A DNA stretch of 64,000 nucleotides from Nematopogon swammerdamellus (Eukaryota > Arthropoda > Insecta > Lepidoptera > Adelidae): assembly GCA_946902875.1 (NCBI GenBank), contig OX336337.1, positions 4,526,001 through 4,590,000 of the forward strand, given 5' to 3'. A program made the position numbers and the translations under genes. Below, in pieces: positions 52,339 through 63,055 of the stretch; within the stretch, counting starts at the first letter, position 1; each line of letters begins with the position of its first letter. Below the pieces are notes generated by a model. The model made no database searches, was not told the DNA's origin, and saw only the letters and a program-made list of their open reading frames with translations.

Positions 52339-53044
52339 TGCGGAGTGCGCCTTGCGTGACTCTTTTAACCTACATAGATACGAAAGGGGGCGGGAAAAAT
52401 GGGCTATGGACGTGGGATCACGCGTAGCACCTGTCGACAATTTAATGGTCAAAACTGGCCATAATCGAGTGGATTTCGACAGCTTTGTTGCGTTCTCATT
52501 GGCTGTAGATGGTATAAAATCGGATAGCTGTCTGGCAGACCGTCCGTCACACGCTCTGAGGGGATTACTCCGGAACGCAAAGCTCAATATGTAAAAAAAA
52601 TATATAACGATGTAGTTTCTTTAGTACTTACGGCCTGAAAATTATGTTGAAGCTTAAAGGGTTATTGAGAAAATATCATTCTATAGTAATCGCAATAGAT
52701 CGGGGAGTCGGAGTTAATGAACAGTACTTCGCAAGATCGGGTGAGGTGCATAGGATGCGGCGTGAATCCATCACGGTCGGCAGTAATTGTTTGCGGGGGA
52801 TGGGGTGACGTTCGAGCTGACTTTGCAGTCAAGTTTGTACTGCTACGAAAAGAAAATGCCACTTGTTTCATAAAAATTACGTTACATGGTTGCCTTATCG
52901 TTTTCCGGCTATATTCTTGCGATCTGTCACAGTGCAATCCCGTGATCGCTAAGTGCGCGGAATATCAGCGCCACAGCGCTGTCATCGCGAGGGAGCCGCA
53001 GCACATAAGCTGAGCTGCTCCCTTTTCCTCCTGGCCCATGATCA
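52339..53044. other. unassigned, overlapping ORFs
   Basis: Sense and antisense ORFs of 80-98 codons at 52318-52594 and 52662-53013 with no recognisable motif. No repeat recognised; could be unique DNA. Confidence 0.35.
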
Positions 53045-53245
53045 TAGATTTTGATGTTTATTATGTACTGTATTACTGATGTGAATGAGGAAATAAACGC
53101 TATTCTATTATATTCCGTTCTGTTCCGTTCCGTTCCGTTCCATTCCGTTCCGTTCCGTTCCGTTCCATTTCGTTCCGTTCCGTTCCGTTCCGTTGTGTTG
53201 TGTTGTGTTCTGTTCTGTTCTATTCTATTCTATTATATTCTATGC
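53045..53245 (+). repeat. retroelement 3' tail followed by (TTCCG)n
   Basis: GAATGAGGAAATAAACGCTA with AATAAA-like signal, then ATTCTATTATATTCCG turning into ~100 bp of GTTCC units and back to TTCTA. A tail-seeded microsatellite. Confidence 0.75.
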
Positions 53246-53880
53246 GTCCAAGATGGAAAATGGCTACGTAACCCTTTGCGTGTGTACAACGTAGCAAGCT
53301 TTACTTTTCTCATCTGTAGGTGCGGAGAAGCAAGGGAAGGGACGAAGGAAAGGGAAGGGAAAAGAGAGAGAGAAAGAGGAAAGGGAAAGGGTGGAAAGAC
53401 AGGGGAGGGAGAAGGTTGTACGTGCGCAGGGTCTGGGGGACTGAATTTACATCTTTCATTTTATATTAACTGAATTTTCATAGTTCGCAAGTTAATTTCG
53501 TCGTTTTGCAAAAGTGGTCCCGGGTGGGCGCTACCTACCCGCATAGATCACATAGATTACACTCTAAATAGCCCCAAGAGCCGACTGTAGAGCTTTTACT
53601 GAAATAAACATGCGACATACGATATGTTACTAAAATTTCATTGTCATAATATCGATTCCCTAACGTAAAAGTGAGAAATGTGGCAGATCCCTTTTAATAT
53701 CAATCATAGTGAAGAACAGTTTTTTTTATAACCCTAACATCTTGTAAGGTAAAGGAAAGTGACAGTATTTAGTAATCATAAAAAATTCTGGGGGTAAGAG
53801 TCACTAGGCACTCCTGTCATCACCGTGGCACGTGGAGAATGCATGTATGCAAAATCGTCTAACTTTGATGAGTCACTGTG
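53246..53880. other. purine-rich patch then unassigned
   Basis: 53330-53420 is G/A-rich (GGGAAAGGG units). The remainder has no gene or repeat signal. Confidence 0.4.
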
Positions 53881-53884
53881 CCTT

Positions 53885-54290
53885 TTTTTTTATGTAATCC
53901 GGTATGGGTGGCTGAGTCGGAGGGGCCAAAGCGCATGCTCCGACCAGCCAATATCACCTCCGAGAAGGTAGGTGCCATACCGGAGACTTCCCTGGATTGC
54001 TGGCTATGCTGGACTAGAGGAGAACACAACCGAAGCTGCTATGCGGCCATCTTACATCCAGTACGGTGGTACCAACCCAGTCGGCTACAATTTGAGCCTA
54101 CCACCTAGTAAGGGGCAAGGGAAGGGACCTACAGTTTTACACCGGTTCCGAACGGTGAAGCAGCAGGTGTAGGTATGCACGTAAATTTTTTCGTCAGAAA
54201 AAAGTCATTGGTACACGCCGACGGGATTCGAACCGCGGACCTCTCGCATGAGAAGCCGATGCCCAAGCCACTCGGCCACCCGCCGCCTGA
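53885..54290 (-). mobile_element. SINE S2, full length, best copy
   Basis: Minus strand: tRNA-like head GGCGGGTGGCCGAGTGGCTT with box B CGCGGTTCGAATCCCGTCGG (54222-54289), GTGTACCAATGAC, a TTTTTTCTGACG stretch, ACACCTGCTGCTTCACC, core with GGTGGTAGG and GGGTTGGTACCACCG, CAGCTTCGGTTGTGTTCTC, and a tail ending CGGATTACATAAAAAAAA. The head resembles a Ser/Leu-type tRNA 5' half and T-arm, without a full cloverleaf. Confidence 0.93.
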
Positions 54291-54796
54291 AAATAATAAT
54301 AATACTACATATTTTTAATTATTATTGTATTTGTGCCACTTCCTCATTTTGCTTATATATGTGTTTTGTACATAAAAACTCAGCATTGACCATTTTCCCG
54401 GTACATGTTTCGTGTCGGTGACGTGATATTTTAGCTTACATGCATCTCACCTTGTACCATATGAGGAAGACGTGATTCCACGTCAAAATGGTTTGTGTCT
54501 CGCGATCCCACTTCTTTATCTGGTGGGTTTGTTGCCCAGCTAGTCGGCGGGCGGTACAACCAAAAATGAAAGGTTTTAGTTGCGAAATTGAATATTAATT
54601 TTCTCATATTATTTTCATAAATTCATGTTCTCCTTAAAGTTACTAAACTAAACAATAATATCTGAGCTTCTCTAAAATGCGATAACTCGCACAACTGATT
54701 ACTCTTAACTTACTTACTACTTTCCAACAATTACTTTTATCCCTTTATTTTTATTAAAAAACATTGCTAATTGTTACATCTAAAATGGTTAAAAAA
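54291..54796. other. AT-rich, nothing recognised
   Basis: No ORF over 60 codons and no repeat. Confidence 0.4.
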
Positions 54797-55260
54797 AAGC
54801 CCCAGTTGCACTCCGGAAGTGCCGGCAGAAGTGAAAGCTATTTGTATTTCCGAAAATAATTCTTAGGTGGTTATAAAAAAACTAAACACCCTAAAAAAAT
54901 TTAAACACCGTAACATTGCTTAAAAATGAAAAAAAAAAACAAAAAAAATTTGAGGGATTCGAACCCATGGTCAAAAAATACAAATCCTACACTCTTACCA
55001 TTGAGCCACGAAATCACATAAACGACCAAACAAATATCGGATTCCCTTGATTCGCTTTCGGCTTTACTGTCACTAATAGACGAACAGAATTGATCCCGAA
55101 CCACTCGTAACTTAACCCTTAATGCAATGACTTAAGGTTACATTTTAAATAATAAAAATAAATCTGACGCTTTTCGAGATCTGACGCGAGTTTAACATTT
55201 TTTACCCACCTAAAAAAGTGCCAAGCGCCGCTAAAGAAGTTTTCACTTTAAAAATCTTTA
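54797..55260 (+). repeat. RG element, long form with internal tRNA-like segment
   Basis: TTGCACTCCGGAAGTGCCGG to AAGCGCCGCTAAAGAAG and TTTTCACTTT. Between them at 54953-55018 (minus) lies GTGGCTCAATGGTAAGAGTG ... ATGGGTTCGAATCCCTC, good box A and box B, and AACCCTTAATGCAATGACTT shared with 63785. If the tRNA-like part is its promoter, RG is a SINE running on the minus strand. Confidence 0.65.
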
Positions 55261-55317
55261 AAAGGTTTCTTTGACACCAAAATGTGAACTTATCATGTAA
55301 ACAAATGATTAGAAAAA

Positions 55318-55668
55318 AAACCGGCCAAGTGCGAGTCGAACTCGCGCACCGTGGGTTCTGTATCGCCATGTCATGGTCAGCACCACTCACGCCATCTATG
55401 TATTATTTAAAATGCTTCATAATCTTTTCGGTAGTTGGTGCGCATACACTTTTTAGTTTCTTATATGGGGACCCCGTGAATTTTTTACTTTTTCTTATTT
55501 TCATTATTTGTTGTTATATCGGCCATAATAAATAAATATATTCTGTGAAATTTCCAACGGGCTACCTATTACGGTTCAAGAGATACAGCCCTCGGACAAG
55601 ACGGACAGACAGACAGACGGCGTAGGCTTAGTAATATGGTCCCGTACGACGGATACGGAACCCTAAAA
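55318..55668 (+). mobile_element. MINE copy, full length
   Basis: CCGGCCAAGTGCGAGTCGAA, CACGCCATCTATG, TTCTTATATGGGGACCCCGT, AACGGGCTACCTATTACGG, (GACA)n 55600-55620, GATACGGAACCCTAAAAA. Confidence 0.88.
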
Positions 55669-55934
55669 ATGATCCCTTTGTCAACCCTACTTCTTATTTT
55701 CGTACTTCCCCGCGGACGCGACGCCGCCGGCGCGCGGCGTCGCGACGAGACGCCGAGATTGATAGCGTCGCGGCGCCGCTGGACCACAGCGTCGGCGACC
55801 CCGTCATATAATGCTAATAGCGCGGCGGCACCACTTTGTTATTAATGATCACGTCGAAGAAGACTCGAAGGACCTCGAACTTGATAGCTGGCTTCACTTT
55901 AGATATGAAATGAAAATATGAAAATATTATTCCT
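55669..55934. other. CpG-rich patch
   Basis: 55705-55810 is rich in CGCGACG/CGGCG words with partial self-complementarity (GACGCCGCCGGCGCGCGGCG). No supported ORF. Confidence 0.4.
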
Positions 55935-56155
55935 ATATGCTTTTACCGGCGGCTTCGCTACGCGTGACTTTTTGCTCACAGCTCAAACCGCCGATGACGT
56001 AGCGTTACGATTTATTGCCTAAAACCATATTGAGAAGTGACAGAATGTAATAGTCAAGACCGATGAAGTGGTTCGAGAACTCGAGTTATAACGAGTAACA
56101 CGAGAGTTATAAGGATATTAATATATTGACGTACGTTACACGGTCGCAGCCGGTC
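55935..56155 (-). mobile_element. Helitron-like element
   Basis: TGCTTTTACCGGCGGCTTCG at the left, then TAAAACCATATTGAGAAGTG and TATTGACGTACGTTACACGG, the latter shared with 36548-36660. Confidence 0.5.
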
Positions 56156-56194
56156 GCTCGTCTGTAGAATCTTTATTTATTAATATACATACCT

Positions 56195-56502
56195 ACATAG
56201 GTACCACACGCTGAATCCCGACAGTCGGGGTGAGCAGAGTAATCGATGTTGTGTTGCAAGGACTCTGGTAAATTACAGCACAACACCGCCTAATACGTTT
56301 CGCAAAGTATTCGGACAAGACAACTATCAAGCAGCTAGTAAGGAATAAAGACCCACCTGCTGCTGCATGACTCGGTGGAAGGACCGTGCCAAGGTGAGAG
56401 GTGGCTATCCTGTCGCCCTTTAGCACGGCTTCTTGTCCTTATCACTTATTCGCCTTTTACTATATGCACACGGAGAGATGCAGTGGGCCTATTCTTTTTA
56501 AG
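56195..56502 (-). mobile_element. repeat R3, full length
   Basis: CCACACGCTGAATCCCGACA, AGTATTCGGACAAGACAACT, GAAGGACCGTGCCAAGGTGA, TTATTCGCCTTTTACTATA, GCAGTGGGCCTATTC. Confidence 0.85.
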
Positions 56503-56684
56503 TTTCCCGAATCCTTAAACCTGGCTGTCTTCAAACGTATCAATAGTCCAGCAACAGTCCGCAAATTGCTGTCAAGGCGCCTCTCTCTCTGAGTGTGGTT
56601 CCGCGAGGAGAGGTGTCTTTGGCTCTGTCGACTGTACCATTGGTCCCTCGGCACAGCCACCCATGTTGATTTACATAAAAAAGG
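56503..56684 (+). mobile_element. LINE LB 3' end
   Basis: CTTAAACCTGGCTGTCTTCA, CAGCAACAGTCCGCAAATTG, GTGTGGTTCCGCGAGGAGAG, CGACTGTACCATTGGTCCCT, tail GTTGATTTACATAAAAAA. Confidence 0.85.
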
Positions 56685-57302
56685 AAGATAGAGCATTGGA
56701 TAAAATCCGTAATCCGAAATACGACAAAGAACTACGATACACGACATTGATATGAATATTAGCAAGCCGAAGTGGCAATGGGCTGGGCGCATCTGTGACA
56801 GACCCGATAACCACTGGGGCAAAGGTCAAACCCTTGAACATGCCAGAGTGGTGGTATATCCTATGGGTATAATAAATATACATTATTCGACAGCATACCC
56901 ATAAATTCACAAACAATACGAATATTCATATAATATTAAATATTACTAACGGTTGCAAGTCTACGTACCCGAATTTCTGCAAAAGTTATGCGTGCGTTCC
57001 AAAGTTTCGACGAACTTAGCCTTCCAAAATGTCGTAAAGTTAGTTTATTCCTCAGTGACTTAATATGTAAACCCAGGCTAAATACTGAACTAACTTTTAG
57101 CCCGAAGATGCAGTCAGCTCGCGTTGGCCAAAATTCAGTGCATAATTAGTAGTTTATCTTCCACATGAATGATTGGATGGAATCCGAATGTGAACTTCTG
57201 ACTCACACTTTACAAATTTGATCGTCTGGTTAGTTCGAAGAACTTAAAATTATAGAAACTTGCCTATCAACAGGTAACTAAAGGAGAATATAATAAACTA
57301 AA
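56685..57302. other. no feature recognised
   Basis: Short minus ORFs near 56460-56916 are partly in LB and show no motif. Confidence 0.4.
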
Positions 57303-57545
57303 GGAGGTACCGTGTGGGGCTGGTATTTAAATAAAAGAATATCCCCACTGCATCTACAGGCAGCCACCTCTCACCTTGGCACGGTCCTTCCACCGATTCC
57401 TTACTTACTGCTTGATAGTTATCTTATCCGAATACTTTGCTGAATGTGGTGGTTGTGCTGTAATTTACAAGAGTATTTGCAGCACAACTCCGATTACTTT
57501 GCTTGCCCCGATTGTCCGGATACAGCGTGTGGTATGTATGTATAT
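57303..57545 (+). mobile_element. repeat R3 with small internal deletion
   Basis: TACCGTGTGGGGCTGGTATT, CCACTGCATCTACAGG (GTCGTAAAAGG part missing), CTTGGCACGGTCCTTCCACC, GGATACAGCGTGTGGTATGT. Confidence 0.85.
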
Positions 57546-58856
57546 ATTTAGGAACAATAATATATTTTCCATCTATACCTATCTGCCATTAATTATTATA
57601 TTATAATGTTCCTAAAATGATGGTAGATATGATAACTCGTTGAAAATTTAAATATTGTAAAATATATAAGTTAAAGTAAGTAACTAGGTATATTCAATCC
57701 ACGATTCTCTAAGTAGGTACTCAAATATGTTACGAGATTGTTAGATGGAATTTTGCGGTTTCGTTCCGAAATACCGACGACACGGTCTCGTGTCAGTTAT
57801 GATTTAACACAAAGCAATTAGGTATTATATTAATTAACACACGCATTTAATTAGTGCTAATGTTTATTACGATTGCGGCAAATTAGTTAGGTGATAATAT
57901 GTCGTATACATTTCGTGTTAAGCTCATACGTAAGTAAATATGCACCCAACTACTGTATAACTGTTTAAATAACTGCCTATATTAATAACTTTATAAATAA
58001 CTGATATATGTATAGTACTAGACGAGTCTTTCTCATACATCACTCCCAAAAAAACATGTCACAGTCCAAATCAGCTTATAAGCTGAGTTCACATTTACTG
58101 ATGCTTGTGTTGTAATTTTACACGTAATTTAACACATATAAAATATATTTGTATATTATATGTAATTTATATATAAATATAAAATGTACATATTTTATGT
58201 ATGTATCTATATACATGTTTACGTAAATTTATTTAATATTTTTTATGCTTGCCGCTTTACCTTCTACTGCATTTTCCGCCCCTTGCGCTTCTCCACATTC
58301 CAAAGGTTAGTTTGTCCAGAATAGCATTACATTAATCTCGGCTTGTGTGGTCCATGTTTTATGGTGTACAATGAAGTCTATTTGATTTGTTTGGCTCACC
58401 TGCGGGTCTACCGGGATGTTAACTCACTCGCTAACTCACACAAATACTCGCATATTCCAACCAATAGCCGGGGCGAGTGCCTTACCGAACGTTTTTTGAT
58501 TGGTTGAAATCGATCACTTTATCATACTCACATCGGCGAGTTTGTAACGTGTCGGTACAGAAACTGATCGTCTTATGTCCGCAAATACGCGAGTGAGGAG
58601 CGATACCGCATTCATAGCATGAGATGGTTTTAATGCGATCCTTCGAATGTAATAGTGATACCAATTACACGTGAAGGCACGCACACTTGTTTATCGAGAG
58701 GTAACATGTTTCACCACGCATTGCCTCTTCTACATATATTTTCGAAAATATCTGGGCATCATAAAAAAGGAACGTATCCGCCATAGAAACTGCACTTAAT
58801 GTGATATTGCCTCTCTGACATGAGACCTCCGAATGTACTATACGAATATTAGGTAA
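57546..58856. other. AT-rich, no gene
   Basis: 58130-58260 is extremely AT-rich. 58290-58330 (CATTCCAAAGGTTAGTTTG) resembles the LINE 3' end at 17325 weakly. Confidence 0.45.
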
Positions 58857-58960
58857 GAACTGACATGGGAGTTCACCAAGGTGTTATGGGCTGACACCAC
58901 GGATGTTATGGGTGATGTAGCCAACCGTGTCAGTTTCCATAAAAAAAAAATAAAAAAAGG
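58857..58960 (+). mobile_element. SINE S1 3' fragment
   Basis: GAACTGACATGGGAGTTCAC, CACCACGGATGTTATGGGTG and GTGTCAGTTTCC followed by ATA10. Shares GGGAGTTCACCAAGG with 59280, so the two have a close common source. Confidence 0.85.
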
Positions 58961-59095
58961 TATAATCCGCTCCAAATCGGGAGGCACCAGTACCTTGTCA
59001 GTGGTCACATATAATTGTCCACTTTCAGTCTACAGCAACAATATTATGTTTGTTTCTATTTGGAAAAAAAATTATGCTAGAGAATGTACTGTGCA

Positions 59096-59368
59096 AAACC
59101 TTAGGTCCCTTCTCTTCTTACCTTTCTAGGTGTGGTAGGGTTTAACCCGCCTGGGTGGATACCACCGCACTGTATGAAAGGTCGGTTGAAGCGGCGATGT
59201 GAATAGTTCGTGTTTTCCGTCCAGTTCAATGTACCTGGCAAGACCAAAGGCACTAGTGTCTCATCTGTGCCAAAGGGAAGAACTGACATGGGAGTTCACC
59301 AAGGTGTTATGGGCTGACACCACGGATGTTGTGGGTGATGTAGCCAACCGTGTCAGTTTCCATAAAAC
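59096..59368 (+). mobile_element. SINE S1, head lost
   Basis: TAGGTCCCTTCTCTTCTTAC, core GTGGTAGGGTTTAACCCGCC and GGTGGATACCACCG, a 25-bp partial duplication CCAAAGGCACTAGTG...GCCAAAGGG, and the tail. 59388-59420 is an LA 3' tail scrap (GAAAGCGCGATATGTGGCG). Confidence 0.85.
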
Positions 59369-59420
59369 AAATATTGAAAGCGTGACTTTTTTTATAGAAA
59401 GCGCGATATGTGGCGTTTTT

Positions 59421-60344
59421 TTTTTCATTTCATTTTTGTTCATGTTCAATTTCATTTTTACTATGAAATATGTCAGTGGAGGTCATGAACCATTCATCAG
59501 TGGAGATAATTTTCACTAATAAATAATATAAGCCCCTTTAGAGGTAAACGTAGCCGTCAAGTGTGCCCACGCGTACCCCTTTTCTTGAGCCTGCGTAGTG
59601 CGTACCCCTGGGGGTACCAGTACCACTAATTGGGAACAGCTGAAATAAAGTTATCGCTTTCGTGAGTACCGGCGTGATGAGCAAACTACATTCGAATTGT
59701 TACTAATCGCTCCTGAAACTGCTCGTGGTGAAGTCACGCGCGAACTGTCATCGCCTTCTGATTTGCCGCAGATAATACTTTTAGTACCAGCGTCTTTAAA
59801 GATAAGCTTCGCTTCGTGAGGAAAATGGGAGAATGAAAAAGGGATGCAAACACTATTTCCCCGTTCGTCTCCACGATTCCCCGGGGATTTGCGCGCCTGT
59901 TGTACGGTGTTTTACCAAAACACGTAAAAACTTTTCAGAGGACCGTAATACGTACGGGGTCCGTAATAAAGGCTGGAACCTGGGTTGAAAGCTAATCTTT
60001 TTGAGCGGCGTTTCCTGGCGTGATAAACTCTGGAGGGCGTACCGGACAGGACTTAATTAATGTTATTTCAGTATTCGTTGAAGGGACAAAAAGGGACCAA
60101 AGCATCAAAACTGTTATGAATAGTAACTTAATTTTATGAAAAAAAAAAAATGTATTCGAACAATTTAAAATTATTTGTGAGCAAAAAGCATATGAATATG
60201 ATGGCAATACATAACTATTGCATACGTCAAAATATAAATATATACCTGTGTATTTTAATTGTCATTTTAAACATATTATATTTATTTTATTCTAATATGA
60301 ATTTAAACATTTTGAAAACTTAATTAAGTAAGTATTATTAAATC
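59421..60344. other. unassigned
   Basis: 59612-59628 GTACCCCTGGGGGTAC is palindromic. No gene recognised; 60120-60340 is AT-rich. Confidence 0.4.
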
Positions 60345-60358
60345 TGAACGAAACGTCG
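60345..60358 (+). mobile_element. SINE S1, left scrap of a split copy
   Basis: CTGAACGAAACGTCG, which continues at 62113 as CGTCGGTCGAAACGG. S1 copies elsewhere read CTGAATGAAACGTCGGTCG, so the 1.75 kb between is an insertion with CGTCG duplicated. Confidence 0.7.
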
Positions 60359-60626
60359 CACATAGGAGTACGTCTATGAAGAAAACCGGACATTAGTCGA
60401 AAACGTAAACTTTCGCAAAACGTCTCGCACTCGCCATTTTATAATAGCTATATAACTACTACGTCACACACACGCCATCTTTGGTCTCTCCCACCACCTC
60501 TCTTAGCGTGCTGTCAGTCCAAACGCAGACATCGTTTGAACCGCGCTTGTTTGTTCTAATAGACTATTTAAATACTGCCGTATTGTCGTGCTTGGTGCGA
60601 GTGTAAAGAGAAGTTTGGAGACAATC

Positions 60627-60680
60627 ATGATGGAAATCGAGGAAGATGAGGATAAGTACTTTATAATGCAGTATTCATAA
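60627..60680 (+). other. short acidic ORF inside the Transib-like element
   Basis: MMEIEEDEDKYFIMQYS and a stop. Could be the remnant of a transposase start. Very weak on its own. Confidence 0.15.
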
Positions 60681-60950
60681 ATTTTTCATTGACTTGTATT
60701 AATAACATTTCACGTTACTTTCTAAGGAGGTGTTAAAAATGGGCGAATTTATATTAAGTATTTTAAATAAAAGTGTTTTAAGTACGAGTGTCGGGCCTTG
60801 TCGGGCAATCATTTTTATGAAACCATTAAAAGGAGCTATTCTATTTACTGATTCAAAAGAAAAAAGTCACCCCCGCACCCCTTTTTTTTGGCATATTTTT
60901 AAATATTACTCTAATTTCCATGGTCTTAGTGTGTAGACATACATACATAA

Positions 60951-60990
60951 GGGAGCGTTCATAAACCACTTGTCGGTTTTACGGGGGTGT

Positions 60991-61029
<39 letters not shown>

Positions 61030-61768
61030 CGGCTCTAGGTTACGTCCGGTCACGAGGGCAGGGGGGGGGGGGGGGGGGGGAGTACCGACCCGTGTCACGT
61101 GACGGATCGCACCCAATATTATTTTCACTTAAATAATTATAAAAATTAATATGATAGCTTTCTTCTTATAACGTATTGTTTGTGTGTCTGGCCTTGTCGG
61201 GCTATAACTTATACATAAACGTAAACATCAGTCTTTTGACAATTATACACCACCGTTAAATCATCCGCCTACATCCGCCATTTTGTTTTTTATTACTTCA
61301 AAGTCAATGAGTGAAAAGGTTGAATTATTCGAAGTTACATATATACCACACGCTGTGTCCCGACAATTTGGGTAAGCAGGGTAATGGGTGTTGTGCAGCA
61401 ATCACTTTGGTACAACGCTGACCAAGTATTTGGACAATCAAGCAGCAATTAAGGCACGAAAACCCACCTGCCGTATGACTTGATGGAAGGATTGAAGGAA
61501 GGTGGTTCACAAACTACGTGACGGATTTTAGACAAATTTTGGACCCCCCCCTAGTGACTTGAAGTGACAAAATACGAACCCCCCCCCCCCCCCACTCCTC
61601 CCCAAAGTAACGTGACATTTATGAAATATTGTTTTCTGCAATGCTTTAAATTAAATATATCCATTTCCCGACACCCCCGCCCCCCTAGGTGACGGGAGGT
61701 GATTAAAAGCTGGACCCCTCCCCCCCCCCCCCCCCGATAAAACTGTCACGTGGTTTATGAACGCTCCC
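60951..61768. mobile_element. MITE with G/C-tract interior, TAA target site
   Basis: TIRs GGGAGCGTTCATAAACCAC and its complement, TAA on both sides, consistent with a PIF/Harbinger-type 3-bp TWA duplication. Inside: long poly-G (60991-61028, 61061-61080) and poly-C (61581-61593, 61719-61735) tracts arranged as an inverted pair, and an R3 fragment. Confidence 0.75.
61338..61508 (-). mobile_element. repeat R3 fragment nested in the MITE
   Basis: CCACACGCTGTGTCCCGACA, GTATTTGGACAATCAAGCAG and GAAAACCCACCTGCCGTATG. Confidence 0.75.
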
Positions 61769-61796
61769 TAAGCCATTTTCGCAAGAGGCAGTCAGC

Positions 61797-61904
61797 ATGA
61801 TGATCGCAAGCAATCCGCCTGTAACTCATGAAGAAGATGAAGACGAAGAAACTGAAGCGATGATGCTGGAGACGAAGAGTTACAGTACCATTAAAAATAG
61901 TTGA
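61797..61904 (+). other. 35-codon acidic ORF inside the Transib-like element
   Basis: MMIASNPPVTHEEDEDEETE then AMMLETKSYSTIKNS and a stop. Its coding-like composition and the upstream TTTTCGCAAG|AGG (possible acceptor) suggest a terminal exon remnant. No homologue known to me. Confidence 0.2.
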
Positions 61905-62112
61905 AACATCTGGACTCTGTGTATATTTAAAATCCTCTTATTTTAAACAAGCTCTAAGTTTATCCAGTTAGGTGTCGACTCCGCGCGAAGCTCGGTCGCC
62001 CAGGTACTATACACACTTAATTATGATCAAACATTGTATTTGAATTCAATTCATAGCAAAAAAACGAATAAAATATTTTTGTCCGGTTTTATTAAGCAAA
62101 TACTCCTATGTG

Positions 62113-62188
62113 CGTCGGTCGAAACGGATATGCGGACATCGCGGATGTTGTAGGTGATGTAGACAACCATGTCAGTTTCTATAAAAAC
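62113..62188 (+). mobile_element. SINE S1, right part of the split copy
   Basis: CGTCGGTCGAAACGGATATG, an internal deletion, then GACATCGCGGATGTTGTAGG and GTCAGTTTCTATAAAA. Confidence 0.8.
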
Positions 62189-62554
62189 AAAAATTAAAGA
62201 TTAATTTCCTTCTTACATTTTATTTTCGATTTTATTTATTATTTTTATTTCTTTATTTTTTATTTAAGGATTTTTTTTAAATTTTATTGTTAGGTTTTAC
62301 CATTTAAGTTTTTTTTAACGGCGCGTCGGCCACCCGACCATTGCGCCGTTGTCGATTCTATATATTCATAAGTTGAAAACTACTCAATCAGTTCAGATGG
62401 GGTTTTTTGGCACATCCATGGAAGCCGAAGTCACGGAAACCGATTTCAATTTGTGGGCTCTATCTAGCTAGCTACCTACTCGTAGATCACAGAGTTCTAT
62501 GTCTGTAATCTTAATAATTAGATTGCCTGTTGCCGTGAATTGTCAATAGAAATA
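62189..62554. other. AT-rich; one hairpin
   Basis: 62319-62352: AACGGCGCGTCGG pairs with CCGAC..GCGCCGTT; on the minus strand it includes TGGTCGGGTGGCC, tRNA-box-A-like. Nothing else. Confidence 0.4.
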
Positions 62555-62840
62555 TTTTAATAGCCCCACTGAATCTCTCCCCGTGCATGTCGTAAAAGAC
62601 GACTAAGGGACTAAGGGAGATGCCATGCTAAAGGGCGACAGAATAGCCACCTCTCACCTTGGCACGGTCCTTCCACCGAGTCAGGCAGTAGGTGCTTGAG
62701 AATTATCTTGTCCTTATATTTTGATATACGCGGTGTTTGGTATTGTACTGTAATTTACCAGAGTTCTTGCAGCACAACACCAATTACTCTGCATAGCCCG
62801 TTTGTCGGGATACAGCGTGTGGTATGTGTGTATGCATGTC
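62555..62840 (+). mobile_element. repeat R3, near full length
   Basis: TAATAGCCCCACTGAATCTC, GTCGTAAAAGACGACTAAGG, ACCTTGGCACGGTCCTTCC, TTGCAGCACAACACCAATTA, GGATACAGCGTGTGGTATGT. Confidence 0.88.
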
Positions 62841-62852
62841 AATATTTTTATA

Positions 62853-63055
62853 ATAGACCAGCTCTTGCCCCGCGGCTTCGCTCGCATAGGCTATGTCCAT
62901 CCTGAACTGAAGGTCCATTCTAAATATTGGTCAAGAATTTTTGATTAGGGGGTAAGAATTTTTAAAATTAGATGAGTATTTTCGGATATTAAAACGCTTA
63001 CATCCAAACTGACAAACTTACAAAACCTTACCTTTTTATAATATTATAGTGTGGA
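62853..63055 (-). mobile_element. short Helitron
   Basis: Minus strand TCCACACTATAATATTATAA to GCGAGCGAAGCCGCGGGGC and AAGAGCTGG (CTRR end). About 200 bp, no coding. Confidence 0.65.

Larger units (their letters stand above)
60359..62112. mobile_element. Transib-like DNA transposon, non-autonomous
   Basis: Bipartite TIRs: CACATAGGAGTA, 10-11 nt, AAAACCGGACA at both ends. Target duplication CGTCG (60354 and 62113). CAC-starting TIRs and 5-bp CGNCG-type target duplications are known for Transib, the superfamily related to RAG1. Without the nested MITE it is about 0.94 kb, too small for a transposase of several hundred residues. Two acidic ORF scraps remain (60627, 61797). Confidence 0.65.

Noticed and set aside
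54215..54289. tRNA gene on the minus strand
   Set aside because: Good boxes A and B but no complete cloverleaf, and it is the head of a full S2 SINE with body and A-tail; the same applies to 4893, 17150 and 43540.
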